Below are positions 34,797-47,672 of a DNA stretch of 64,000 bases, one piece after another. How positions within the stretch are numbered: the first letter of the stretch is position 1; each line of letters starts with the position of its first letter. The stretch covers positions 133,853-197,852 of the forward strand of contig VYZI01000419.1 in NCBI GenBank assembly GCA_013397695.1, in the 5' to 3' direction. The DNA is from Centropus unirufus. Its lineage: Eukaryota > Chordata > Aves > Cuculiformes > Centropidae. Below the pieces are notes generated by a model, which saw only the letters and a list, made by a program, of their open reading frames with translations, had not been told where the DNA came from and ran no database searches. The position numbers were made by a program, and so were the translations under genes.

Positions 34797-34814
34797 ATCA
34801 TCAATATTGATGAT
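34797..34814. repeat. 18-bp perfect palindrome
   Basis: ATCATCAATATTGATGAT is identical to its own reverse complement, with no spacer. It lies in a LARS2 intron. It could be a dimer binding site or chance in AT-rich DNA. Confidence 0.85.
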
Positions 34815-36592
34815 GGTTGCTCTTGTGATTCTCACAAAGCCAGGGGATTTTGAAATTAAAACCATTCTCTGCGTATGAATAAGAATACGGATTAAAACTT
34901 TTTTTTAAGCACACGCTTCATTCAGAACTGCAAAATGTGTTTGAAATTTCATCTGGTTTAGAGAAACTCCAGCAACAGCACAAAATAAACCGATCAACAC
35001 AAGATTCACTGTTGAGACTGAGCTACTTGAAGCTGTTCAAAACACAGCAAAATGGCAGACACAGGAGGAAAACCAATCCATGCATAATACATACACATAT
35101 GTACCTAGCTGTATTGTCTAGACCAATACAGCAAATAATTGCAAACAGAGACATAAAGGGAAGGCAACTTCCTCCAGAAAAATCTGCCAGATTTTTGTCA
35201 GCACTTTTGTAGGCAAAGCACTGTGGTAAAATGACACACAGCCTTGCTCCTTGCTGAATGATTCACAAAGGGGCAGTGGGGTGGACGGATGGGAGCTGTT
35301 TCTAAAGGCAAGCAAGAACATGAACATTCCTTAAGAATAACAACTAAGAGAATCTTTTCAGGTAAATAATTGATTAAAACACTTTAAAGGATCTGGATTT
35401 GTGTACCTTTTTTTTCCTCTTGTGACAGGAGCTCAGAAACGTAGAGATTAGAAGATAGGAACCCCAGCAGAAAAAAAAAATCTTCGCACTGGTGAGTCAT
35501 TATCACATTGACTTTAAAAGGAACAGCTGCTAAATTCTTCCCTTTTTGGCTTTTGAGCATCCAGATGAGCTCACTTCTTTCCAACTGATCACATGCATCG
35601 TGGCAGAAGCATAAATACTGGCCACTCCTTATTTCCCCGTTGAAGTGGATTCCTCAAACTATTTAAAACTCACTTTCTGCTAGAAGTCAAGACATTTGCT
35701 CTAAGAAAGCAAAAATGAAGTCCCTTTTAATCCCCGTGGAGGCTGTCAGTCTTAATAAGTTTACTAATTAAAAAAAATTGGATTCTGAAGCAGATAAAGA
35801 GTATCTAAGCACAACGTTGATCTTCTGGTTCATTTTCTTGCTACAAAATGAGCTATGAGCTCATCCATATTAGAAAAAAAAGCGCAAAAGTCAACAGAAC
35901 TAGTTTCAGAAACAGAGTTTGACAGGAAACCAAAATGAAGGTTTTAGTTGATGTTGCCTGTTTGACTTCCTGCCTTAATTCACGTTTTGTGAGCTGCAGG
36001 ACACAGAAAACACAATAATTTGGTTTGCGTTTTCAAAACGCAACACACAAACCCAGAAGGTTCAATGCCACAATCCAGAACGGCTACGGTCCACTTCCAG
36101 GACCCAGAGGGAAGCCTCCTCCAGCCTTCACACTTGATTACGAGGAGTTACTAAAAAAATGCTCTTTGGGAAGTTAAGAATGGATCATTTAACAGATTTT
36201 CATTGTGAAATCATTAAAACTGTGTTTTACTATCTTATTGTGCTGTAATGCATCTAGAAAAGTGCATATTATGAAGCAACATGCATTTTGTTTCTATTTT
36301 TTACTTCTTTTGCCTTTATGGCATTAAATGCTCTTGCAGACGTAGAACAGAAAGACAACAAAGTACATTTCTACTTGCTGTATGCCATATAAGTATAGGT
36401 ACAGCCATTTTCAGGACAGAGCATAGACAAGACTCGTACTCAATCTGAAGGCCTGATCCTGCAAGCGGATCAGGATTTTTACAGTCTAGCAAGCTAATAC
36501 TGAAACAAGGTTTCCCTATCCAGTAATTCACAGCATGGGAAGACAAGTTAATGCACTAAGTTAAACGCAAACTGTGCATGTGTGAGTTGAGA

Positions 36593-36766
36593 GAATCATA
36601 GAATCACAGAACAGTTTGGGTTACAAGGGATCTTTACAGCTCATCTAGTCCAATTCCCCTGCAGGGAGCAGGAACATCTTCAACCAGATCAGGCTGCTCA
36701 GAGCCCCACCCAACTTGACCATGTCTGTTTCCAGGGATGGTGCTTCTACCAACTCCCTGGCCAAAG
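36593..36766 (-). repeat. CR1 LINE 3' fragment, minus strand
   Basis: Begins with tail repeats ('GAATCATAGAATCACAGAAC') and contains 'CAGATCAGGCTGCTCAGAGC' and 'CTGTTTCCAGGGATGGTGCT', reverse complements of an older CR1 3'UTR. It is 5'-truncated at about 175 bp. Confidence 0.92.
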
Positions 36767-39700
36767 GATGAACAGGGCAAGTCTAAATAAATTTCAGCTC
36801 ATGGAAATGCTTTATTAGCATTACCCAGGTATTTAATAAACATAAGACTTCCCCTAAGGTGCTATTTGGGGGGAAGAGTACATTCTTAACTTTTAAAGAA
36901 ATTTAAGAAGGAAGATGGGGAAGAAATTGTTTATCAGCAAGGTAAGTCAGGACAGCAAGGTAGTTCCAGTCTTACAGAAAAAAAGCTCTAGAAAAGATTA
37001 GCTGTAAAATCCCAGCCATACTGCATCTAGTTTAATGAAAAACTATTACGGTCAAGAGACAAAGATATGATTATGAAGTAAACCACATAAAAGCTGGCAT
37101 GGGACAAGAGGTCAACAGAGCAGAAAAGGCAAGGACAGAGGTCTTAATGGGCCATAAAAAGAAGTCAAGGCGTCTGAAGCAACTGCCAGTATCAGAGTTA
37201 AGGAGAAGGGATTTTCTAACAAGAGATACAAGAAGATCAGAGGGGGTAGCACACAGTGACTATGAGGGTGCATTATGCAAATGTTGATAAGTTTTGGATT
37301 TAGCAAAATCAAACCAACAGAAATCTGTGTTAAGAAAAAATCCACCACACTGACAAACAAAGTTTTTAAGGAGCTCAGAGCAGGAATATGTAAGAGCCAG
37401 CAGAGATGCCTTCTGGGACAGTATCATACTTGTCTCCGCAGCCCCTTCCAAGGACAGAATTGTTACCATGTTACTTGGCTCTTGGTGTGCTTTCTTACTA
37501 TTTAACAAATCTTCCTATTTGACAGATTCAGGCAAGTTGCATATCTGGAATACCTTTCTGCAGCACAGGAGGAATGTATGTGTCAGCTGGATACGAAATG
37601 GCCTGCCATCCCAGAGAAATGATAGCAATACAACAGCAGATCTTTACAGCTCTGAGAAAAACTGTATTACACTATTGGTGTAGTCGTATAGAACTGGGTA
37701 AAGTCAGGAAATCACTCAACACAGGACTAGGGGATTCATTTTACATATGCCCTTCTGACAGATGTGGACCACCAAGGAGGGTTGTGGGAAGTCCAGGTTA
37801 CTAAACGCTAACTCTGGAACATGTTTCCAGTTCAGCGAACTCCACAGGAATCCTTTTAACCTTCTAAAAATGATCTGCCTTCCTCCCTTTGTACAGACTT
37901 GCTATCCTTCACCTTGAGTTATTATTGTTGGAGGAAAAAATTTTGTTTTTAAATTCCAAAGTGTGTTTCTTCTGGTATCTGTGACGGGGGACATTCAGAT
38001 TTTCAACTAAAATCTGCAACACCCACTAGCTTCTACCTCTAATAAAAACGTAACAACTCACAATAAGCAGTTTCATATCCTTGTCTGGAGAGCAAAATAC
38101 TGTACTACCACAAACGAACTGAAAAAAAAAAAAAGAAAAAGTCTTAAACGGTGTCTGTATACTCCTCAGATACAAGGTTTCAGGAAGGAAACGGATTTCC
38201 TCATCCTGTTAGTGTTCATGAACTGCCAAGAGATCAGCCAGGCGAACTCTTCCCACACTGAGGGGCTACAGACACTTTTTGATGTGATTAAACGATAAAC
38301 CCACGTATTCACTGCACCACAGGTCGACACCACAAAATACTGAAAGCAGTTCCTTCTCTAAGCAGGAGAAAGAACTCCTTCCCACATAAAACATCAAAGC
38401 ACTGGGTTACTATTGTTCAGCTGCTGAAAGGTAAGGCACTTATCAAACAGCATTCCAACAGCTTTTCCCTTCAGTCAAACTGGAACTATTTACTGCCGGT
38501 ACTGAAGGATGCTCTTCATCCAGCTCACAAGGACCAAACTCTTCATTCCTTCCTGATGCATGAAAACAAGGGGTCACTTATAAACTAAACACCATGGAAG
38601 AATAATTCATCAGCTGCAGAACAACACCAGTTGCTGTATCTGGGATCTCCCTAATCATGATCACAGTAAAATTAGAAGTTGAACATTACATGAGAAGCAC
38701 CTTTGGGATATCAAACTGAAGTTCTGAGTTTCAGAAGTGTATTGACAAACTAACAAAGAAAATACAGTGGACTGAAAGCTAAAATTTCAAATGAACTCTA
38801 ATGCAACTCCTACAGAGGAGGGGAAAATTACTATAATCAAAATTACTTATACCACTGATGCCAGTTATTATTTAAAATGTCAAGCAAAGTATCTTTAATT
38901 AACTCTAAAATTATCTCTATAATTTTCCTAATATTTTCACTACTTGATAATCATTAAGATGGACTGATTTGGATTCAAATGCAGCTGCAAAGAACTTTTT
39001 TGCTAACCAAGAGGATAGCTACGTACACAATTATGTTAGCCATGTTTGAATTTTTACAAGCGATTGTATTATGATACACTAGTCTGAATTTTTTTTACAT
39101 TTCATTGTGTTAAACAGCTTTCAGATTGAAACGGAAATAAAATACAAAAAGGGCATTTTCTGCTATTTAAATATAAATGCATTTAGAATGCAAGTAATTA
39201 AGACAATTTGTTAGATACTTAAAATACACCATAACATGTTTTGCAGTTAAATATTATTTTTGTTGAGCAAATGAGAATATTTTATGTAATTACTGAATAA
39301 AACTAACAGAATCAAGATACTTTTGTACATAAGATCACATCAAGATTTTAATATTTATAGATGCTAGTGTCTTTTGCCTAGCTTTTTATTCCAAGACAAG
39401 AAAAAGGAAAAAAAGGTTAGCTCATCTTTCTCAATTTCCAGCACTCTGGTCATTTAAACCGGGAAAAAAAATTACTATTTGCATCTGCAGAAGAGCTTCC
39501 AGTTGCCAAAAGTTGTTTTATTGCCTCTATAAAGCTCATTCCAGGTGCCTAGACAAAAAGTTCTACAGTTTTGTGGTTTAACTGTCTTCAAATCTTTGGC
39601 AGAATTAACTTAATACAATACAATACAGTAAGTCAGGATCTTATTGTAGGTTGTCATTATTTCACATTTCGTTTTAAATTCTATTGTAATTTCTTCTTAA

Positions 39701-42370
39701 ATATTTCTTGATCATAATCACTGAACAGCAAAGCCTGAAAGGAGATTGCAAAGCAGCAGTACAAGCAGTATTCATCCTGTGAAGCACAACGCAAACAGCC
39801 AAAATTAACGAGGACTCTTCTCTCTCTTCTAAGGCTGTAGCAAAATTAATAGTAGGCCTATTGAACTGTGTAGTAAACTTTCTAGGGGGAAACACTAATA
39901 AGAAAACAATTCCTTTATCTTAAAAAAAAAGCTTAAATACACAAGGGAGCATAATGTGGTTCAGAGTTAACACAAGTCAATCTCTTCCTACCAGTGTTCC
40001 CACTCCTCTGCAAAATTACTTGTTTGATATTACCTACAAGGCATCCAAATTTCCCAGTTTAGTCTTCCCTTGTAGAAGAATAATGCTCCTAAATTTAATC
40101 ACTAAACCAAACAAGATGTTAAGTCTGCATACAAGTTATTTTAGAATGAAATGTCAGTATTTAATTATAAATACATTGCACATGTGTTGTTTATTATTGG
40201 CATTACAATAGGAAACAAAGGCATCCATCAAAGTGTGGGAGGCCACTGCTATAGGTGCTATTTATAAAGCTAATCATATACAAAGTCCTCTTCCTGACTA
40301 GTTTATGGGAGAGAGGAAGCAGTACCATCCCTACATTTAGAGGGAAAATCAAGGTAGAAAAAGAGAGACTCACTTGGAGTGTGTATGGAGAACTAAAGCA
40401 CAAAACCCCCTAAATACAGTACTTAGGAAGCTTGATTTTTATAATGAAATTATTTAAGATAAGAAAGCATCATCACATGTACATAATAAAGTTTAAGAAA
40501 TTGGTTACTTCAAAAAAGCAACAAGACTTGGTGGAACCAGAGTGCAATTCAGAACGTGAACTTGGGGAACCTGTTTCTAGAATATTGGATATTTCTCACT
40601 GGAAATCCCAACTCAGGACAGAATTGGTAGATGTTGTCTATTTATAAAAAAAAAATGTCTTCTTACCATAGCGCAGTAGTTAAATGTACATATGTTCTCC
40701 TGACAAAATTGTTTTGCATCTTTGATGCAATGTAATGATGACCAAGAGAAAAGAGATTGGGTTTTTTTCATGTTCAGGCATAAAATGCTTCAGGTAATCA
40801 CCACACAATGGTTTTTGTATGCTAGTTCCACTGAATTGAAATGCAGTCTTTGGACCACACAAACAACATTTTATCTTTAAACGTAGACAGGACCCAAGGA
40901 CAATACATTCCCAATTTTTATTATGCTTCCTTTTCATTCTTACATCAGAAAGAGATCCACAAAATGTTTACCATTCTCATTCTCCAGTGATTTTAGCAGC
41001 AAGAAAAGACTTGCTTCTCTAACATTCAAAACATTACAGGCCTAAGCTTTATGTTTGGCAAGTTACATTAATTTGGGCATCCTAGTGTGTTTTGTTGTAT
41101 TAACAAACATATTTGATATTTCTGTATTTCCTAACATTCAAATTTTAAGGCACTGCATATATAAGCAATTAGCCTGGACCTCTTCTGGCTCCATCTCAAC
41201 CAATGTGGTAAACAAAGTAATGGGAATTACCACCATTTAAGACTAATTTTAATTAGATGGTACTTCATATTTTAAGAGAAAAGGGACCAGAATTGGCTTT
41301 CTCCAAATGGATCGTGTCTGATGCCATTCTTTATTCTAAACAATTAAGCTTTAAGACATCTTAAAAATATTTGAAATGTAGAAACAGAAAAAACCCTCCT
41401 CTCCCTAGTGTATCTTGCTGTTTCCAGAGGCTCTGCCCCTCTGTATCACTGCAAACAAAATCACCCATCCTTTGGCAGTTACTGTTATTACAGGGCCATA
41501 CACAGCTCTGAAACGTAACCAGCTGCGTAGCTCTGCTCTGTAAACACTTGAATGCTCCTCAAAAGGAGGACCTTTGAAAACAAAATAGCATCCAAAAGCT
41601 AACATTAGGTCCAAAACCACACAGCAATTTGTGGCCAGTCTTAATGCAGAATATATTCCTATCTTCCCACATACATCTTGGGACTTCTCCCAGTAAACCT
41701 TAAAAGCAACTGCTGAACTCTGGCATGCACATCCCATACTTCACAGCCTTTAGCTGCAGCAGCATCACGCAACTCGGCTCACTTGGGATTCAGACCTCAA
41801 GGTTTACAACTGTGATAGATCTTAAAAAAGATTTCCTGCCTACCATTCCCACTCTGAGAGAGGTTAATTTGCAGCATAATGTCCCTCAGTCTCTGGAGGA
41901 TTTTACAAGAGTAGGATTTTTACTGAACAATTTAAATACACAGCCCCCTGACGTGGCCATTTCTGCCTGGATTCCTGAAAGAAATTATTTGCAGTGCAGA
42001 ACTCTGAAAGAGTTGTTTGGAAAAAGGCTGCTTCTATCCTCATGTTCAGCTCTTAACACCACCGTCCCCATAGAGCAGCAGCTGACATGGGAATTCCTCA
42101 TGCAAGTCCTGTCTTGAATTTGTCTCCCTTCTCCCTTTCTCTGCCTGGACTTAAGAATGCCACCTCTGTTTGTGAGGGGAAGGGAACTAAAAGCAGAAAG
42201 CTCTGGGAACACCACAAATTTCAAGTTTGTTTAGGAATTAGGGCAGAAAGTGACAAGATAGATACAGAATTCAGGGATAACTGACACGTGTACTACTTTA
42301 AAGACAGTTTTGCAAACTTTTTTTGCCTTTGTTCATAGAACATGAATAAAAAGTTAATTTCTAGAAATAC

Positions 42371-42482
42371 CTTTCCACATCTCTGATGCAATGTGTGGAG
42401 CCATAGGTGCAACCATGATGCAGAGTGTAGCCAAAGCATCTTCAAATTCTGTGCTGTGAAGAATAAGAGGCCGAGAAGCTTG
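42371..42482 (-). CDS. LARS2: LARS2 exon: anticodon-binding domain
   Basis: The 112-bp exon encodes 37 codons plus the first base of Gly: QASRPLILHSTEFEDALATL, then CIMVAPMAPHIASEMWK. APMAPHI..EMW is the conserved 'LAPH..EE.W' motif of the class Ia anticodon-binding helical domain. The acceptor is CTTAG|CAA and the donor AAG|GTATTT. It equals about human residues 765-802. Confidence 0.96.
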
Positions 42483-44567
42483 CTAAGAAAAAAGACAGAT
42501 AAATTGTTACTACAAATGTTCTGAGATGAAGGGGAGGTAGTTTAATTCGTAAGAATATGCAATAATAAAGCCAATATTCAATGTTTATGGTCAGGACAGG
42601 CAAATTTCATAATAAATTAGAAACTTAAGAAAAGTTGTGGAGAATGGAAGTTGCAACTCTGGGACACAGAGTGCTCTTGAACATTTGGAAGCTAATCCCA
42701 AAGTGGCTGGTGCTGACCCATGGAGATCTGCCCAATTACAGGAGACCTAAATGCAAGAGCTGGTGTGGACAACTCTGCCCCTCAAAAACACTTTATGTGC
42801 TGCCACCTCTAGAAGTATAATCTTGGATAAAAGCAGTGTTACTGGTAAGAGGTGAAATACTTGTAAAAATGAGTCTGACTGTGATGAACACAGCATGGTT
42901 TTTTGTTGGGACAAGGTTCAGTTATATGAGAACCTAGAGTGGCTTAAGTAAAGCTGAATTTAGTGATGAAGTGAGATTTTAGAGATGAAGGAAGCTTTGG
43001 AACTGAAAAGTGCAGCAGAGCCCTTTATAGTTGATCAGGTTGCTTTATAAAAATGCTCAGCTTCTCTAATACAGAAAACTTTCAATTTCTTGCAAAAAAG
43101 GCTGACAAAACTTGACCCTTCACTCCTCTGTATAATGTATCTTAATAAAAAAGGTACAGCACTGAAGGTAGAAAGATACTTTCTTTCTTCTGCCTGTCCT
43201 GAGTCAGAGATCACATCCTGTGGTAAATTCAGATTCTGTATTTATTTTGTAACTCATCCCCCTAATGAAACAGCTCAGAATAATGTTAGCACATGTCAGC
43301 TTACAAAAATTATTTGGTGGGTGTGATGAACATCCATTCCCATCTACTAGAAAATGGTCCAAACCCACTCATTTGGTTGACACAGACCACAAATGCTGTC
43401 AGATGGCACCTTCTTATCACTGATGCTAACGATCTCAGTGCAAACTAGAGCTGAGTAAGTTTTAGTAACTACTACTCGTTTTCTATATTTAATCCATCCA
43501 CCTCCTCACTTCCTCTTTTCAAATGGGACCGAAAGAGGAAATGTCAGCACGCTACACAGAAACTTGTTCTTGAAAGATACTTCACTGACTTCTTTGGTCA
43601 AGAAATACATCAGAGTTCAAACATCTGGCTGCCTGTAGGACACTGGTTTCTATTTATATACTTTTTAACATTCACTTACCTCCATCCACCAGCCCAAAAT
43701 GCATATGAATCGCTGAGGAGCAGATAACGAACTGTGTGTCACCGTCCCAACACCATACGGTATCCAAGATTTAAGTTATCTCACTATAGACCTGAGCAAG
43801 CCATCCTTAAATTTTTGTTATGTTCCTTGGCTTTGTCAATAATCTCATATGGTATGAAATGGTATTTCAATAAAGAAGTTGAAAAATCCATATTTCTATT
43901 TGGTTCCTAATCTAGGCAAGGTTACCTCAAGGCTTGCTCAACCAGATCTAAGAGTAGTTTCAATAATAACCATAATAAATTATTATATTTGATCTGTTGT
44001 CACTGGCTGATGAACAACAGAATCTAAACAAAAAACGCTAAAGTCCATTATACATTTGTTTTAAAAAGGGGAATGTGCAAACTCTATTACTAGCAGACAG
44101 TGCAGTGGTGAAAGGTGTCTCTGAAGAATGTAAGATGATGTGTGATTTTCCTTGCAAAGAATCATCCTTTTCCTTAAATCAGAATGTTTTGTAATTCTAT
44201 ATGGTACTATTATACTATACCTATTTACCTATGCAACTTGGTTAAAAACAAAATAAAGCGAAGAACGGTGCTGAACAAAACGTTTCCTTTTGAAATTACA
44301 AGATGCAGGCATAAACACCAGAACCTAGGGCTCTAATACCAGCAAGCTCTTCCCACAAACCTGTGTATTTCAGGGATACAGGGATACTAGAATGAGCTGA
44401 TTTGGAACTGAATAATTCAAGGAGGCTCTTGATTTAGTAGCAATATTTGTGACAGTAAATGACTTATGCAAAGCTGGATCCGTAGTTAAGGCAGCTCCTG
44501 CTTTGTATAAAGTTGTACTGGAACAGGATCTGAGAGAGAAGTACCTTCATTAATCTTGAGTACTTAC
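42483..44567 (-). other. LARS2: LARS2 intron (2.1 kb)
   Basis: Donor CAT|GTAAGT, acceptor CTTAG. AT-rich, with no recognised repeat or other gene. Confidence 0.9.
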
Positions 44568-44645
44568 ATGGAGCACGTTAGTGAGACTCATCAGTCGGGA
44601 AATAGCTGCATTGAACAAATGATCCTTTGTGAAGTACTCGGTTAC
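44568..44645 (-). CDS. LARS2: LARS2 exon: anticodon-binding domain (short)
   Basis: A 78-bp exon in phase 0 at both ends encodes 26 codons (VTEYFTKDHLFNAAISRLMS, then LTNVLH). It matches human VTEHFTEDFSLNSAISQLMG. The acceptor is ACAAG|GTA and the donor CAT|GTAAGT. Both exon ends fall between codons and the length is a multiple of three, so skipping would keep frame and remove one helix region, about residues 739-764. It is too short for most open-frame searches. Confidence 0.95.
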
Positions 44646-45678
44646 CTTGTATTAGAAGAAAACGTCTATCAGTAATTACCTAAAATTCTTAAACATGGAA
44701 TACTGGGGTTTTAAATGAAAAAGAATAATCAATAATCAATTTCAATTTGTGAAACATGCCCATCTTAACTTTTATGTGAAAATCAGTGTGTCATGCAAAC
44801 ATATCAGATATGCAATCACATGTGTGCATGGGAAAATAATAATCATATAAAAATTCAGTTGAGTAGCTTCCCCTTTGTTTCAGGATGTTAAAACCTTCAC
44901 TCAATGCCAACGAGAAGTGTGCATTAGTAACCACCCTCCATTTCCTTTAATAAAATATCTTCCCTTTGCCCCTACAAGAGGCCTTCATACTTGTAAATCC
45001 AGTTATGCTGGTATAAGCTTGCCTGTAGACTGCACGCTTATAATTCTAAAATCTGTTAAAATATCTGGAATGTTTCTCACCAGAGTTTAAATCAGGGCAA
45101 TTTTTTATGCATAGAAAAATATTTTAAGTTAATTTAGCAGGTATTTCTGTCTCCTCCTGAGTCTTGGATAATTGAATTGATGCTAATCACAGCAGGAGAC
45201 AACACATAAGAAGAGATGAACAATCATTTCAGCCGCTGTTTTTGTAGGATATGCTAATATATTTTCACCAATAACTTTTCTTCACTCTATATGAAACAGC
45301 AGATAATGAGGTATGTATCAAACTGATGAAAAGCTTTTGTTTGAGATAAGCTGCATAACCCACCTATAGCGTTGCTAACCGGAAACGGGAGTTATCCCAA
45401 ATTCAGACTGATAACATTTTAATGCCATAACGTTCCAGTCTTTGAATGAGACACAGAGCAGAGACATTTTGCCAATCCAAATGTTACTAATTTGCAAAAA
45501 TGTTCTGCGCCAAAGAATTTCTGGATAAATAAAATGACTTACACAGAGAATAATTAACTTGAAAATTCTGAGCTACTCATCTGGGGAAAAAGCTTTTGGC
45601 TCTGTTAGTCAAGCACAGTTTTAGCAAAAGCAGCAATTTATTTAGTCATTTACAAACTATTGAAGTGTTTCTTTTAAC
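44646..45678 (-). other. LARS2: LARS2 intron (1.0 kb)
   Basis: Donor GAG|GTTAAA (weak), acceptor ACAAG. No recognised repeat or other gene. Confidence 0.88.
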
Positions 45679-45848
45679 CTCAGAAATCACCAGATTCTTC
45701 TGCTCCCAGATCTTTCTGGCTTCAGCCTTCTCTTTCTGATTCAGAAGCTCAGGATTGGGTGCGGTCCCTGAAGCTCTCGCTTCAATAAGTTTGGTTACAA
45801 GCGCCCAGCAGCGCGTCTGCCATCTCTGAACACCTGGCATAGCATCAG
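45679..45848 (-). CDS. LARS2: LARS2 exon: start of anticodon-binding domain
   Basis: The 170-bp exon completes a split Thr and adds 56 codons, beginning DAMPGVQRWQTRCWALVTKL and ending KIWEQKNLVISE. It matches human [20 protein letters not shown] and KLWEYKNSVIS. GVQRWQTRCW is the family's 'GV.RFL.R.W' motif that opens the helical anticodon-binding domain. The acceptor is TTTCAG|CT. The donor is GAG|GTTAAA, poor beyond the GT, but the frame and the next exon (VTEYF) require it. It equals about human residues 682-738. Confidence 0.95.
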
Positions 45849-47489
45849 CTGAAATTAAGGGAAGATTGCAGAAATACATTTGAGTATACAAGGAACGAAT
45901 CCAAAACATTAAAGAAAATCAGAGAGGAAACTGAATGGCAGAGTTAAAACATTTATTATAAAAACCTGTCTTTTAAATGAAAATGTCAATGCAATTAAAA
46001 ATGCCCTCACAAATGATGATGGGCTGCCTCAACGGAGAGAAATCAGTAAGATAAAACATAAGTATTTTTCCGCAGTGACTCTAAAACATACATATAGCAA
46101 GAATATTTCCTAAATCTGTAAAATAACCCAATGTTATGTCAATGTTAGAATGCTCATCTTAACAGTTCTACATGCCCTCATTTTTAAAACTCATGGAAGA
46201 ACACAAATGCACACATACACGTATTCTTCTTAAATGGAGAAGGTTTTTTTAAACTTTGATTTTAGAAATTACAGATACTTCTGTTGCTATAGAGATGCTA
46301 CTGCACTAATGAGCGGAGGCTCTGACCCTTTGCGCCATCTTTTGATACAGATAAGTCTGGGATGGGGAGATTATAAATGACCTGTTCAATTGCACTAGAT
46401 GAAAGACTTCCTACACATGTGGGAACAGTAAAACACAACCTGATTGACTACATCTTCTTGATCTCATGAACCCTCCCAGGTGGGACTCAGAGAATGATGC
46501 TCTCCCAAGCTTTCCACCTCATGTTTATATCAGGAGCATGTAGCCCATCTATACATGGTAGGCTTGGCAATATCCAGGCTGTAGTAATGATGTAATACGC
46601 TGCTGTATTCAGTATTGCTGAATATAAAGCAATGCAAAGTATTTAGAGTATTTATGTTCAGCATTGCTGAATATAAAGCAATACAAAGGATTACAAACAA
46701 CTGAAATATTGCTTAGTGTAGGTTGAACTAAGTACAAAGGAGCTTACACAGGAATGAAGAAGTACACCTTTTTAAATGAGGCATGGAGTGTTTCATTAGA
46801 GCCTTATGCAGAAAAACCATATTTAAATGCATGCATAAGACTACATTAAAATGTACGGACCACGGTAGAAAAAAAGAAATTAAGACCTGTCAGGATGACA
46901 AATTGCATGATGACAGTAAATAGGTGTGTGGGAGGGTGAATCTTAACTTATTCAAGAAATAAGCTCATAAAAATGTCATGTGTATACAAATATTAGTTCC
47001 TGGGATCTCTGATTATCTCCTAATGAGATTCTTCTGAGAAGTATTTTATAGTCCAGCTCACCAAAGCCATTGCATACACTTGGAAATAATAAAATATTGC
47101 AAAGTTTTAACTGTAATCGGATATAACTTTAAAAAGCAGTTTTTAATGGAGAAAATCTTAAAATTATAATTTCCAATTAATCATAGCTCATAACAAAATA
47201 AGAGAATGGGGTCTAAGATTGCAGAAGAAAATAGCACTTAAGTAGCATTTTTCATCCATGCATTTAGCTCATAAGAAGCTGCTTGAAATAATCTTGCAAG
47301 CCTGCCCCTCGGTGACAGCTTTGTGACTCCCTTTCTTTTAAAAGAAACAAACAATAAAACCTGCTCATTATACCTTTCTTATTTAATAGTTCCAAAACTT
47401 GGGCACCAAGAACTGCATTAATTTTGTGTTTAAAATACAACACACTAGAAAAAAACCCCAAATCAAACAACAGAAACAATCCAACTTAC
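45849..47489 (-). other. LARS2: LARS2 intron (1.6 kb)
   Basis: Donor AAA|GTAAGT, acceptor TTTCAG. It contains a two-unit tandem duplication at 46608-46692 and no recognised transposon. Confidence 0.9.
46608..46692. repeat. Two-unit tandem duplication, period 49 bp
   Basis: Each unit starts TTCAGYATTGCTGAATATAA and continues AAGCAATRCAAAG, at 46608 and 46657. The second unit contains the near-palindrome TTCAGCATTGCTGAA. It is a local duplication in a LARS2 intron. Confidence 0.82.
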
Positions 47490-47672
47490 TTTTAGTATCC
47501 CATAAAATATCTTGTTCTGGAGGAGCAGCAAACAGAATGTAAAGACGTAGGGTGTCAATGCCATATTCTTTCACTAATTCTTCAGGGTCTATTCCATTGT
47601 GCTTAGATTTGCTCATTTTTTCCCAGGTAACTTGAAGCTTGTCACCAGTTTTTAGGTGAACTGGTTCAGTTC
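47490..47672 (-). CDS. LARS2: LARS2 exon: catalytic KMSKS loop
   Basis: The 183-bp exon completes a split Gly, adds 60 codons and ends with the first base of Thr. It contains VTWEKMSKSKHNGIDPEELV, the class I KMSKS signature that binds ATP and stabilises the transition state of leucine activation. LYILFAAPPEQDILWDTK follows, the family's 'APPE..L.W' segment. Counting back from the C-terminus puts KMSKS at about 639-643, the position I recall for human LARS2, so the C-terminal part has kept its length. The acceptor is TTTAG|GA and the donor AAA|GTAAGT. The KMSKS loop is intact, so this looks like a working gene and not a pseudogene. Confidence 0.98.

Larger units (their letters stand above)
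33965..42370 (-). other. LARS2: LARS2 intron (8.4 kb)
   Basis: Donor AAG|GTATTT, acceptor TTCCAG. It is AT-rich and unusually poor in repeats for its length: only one CR1 fragment (36593-36766) and an 18-bp perfect palindrome (34797-34814). No open frame has recognisable homology. Confidence 0.9.
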
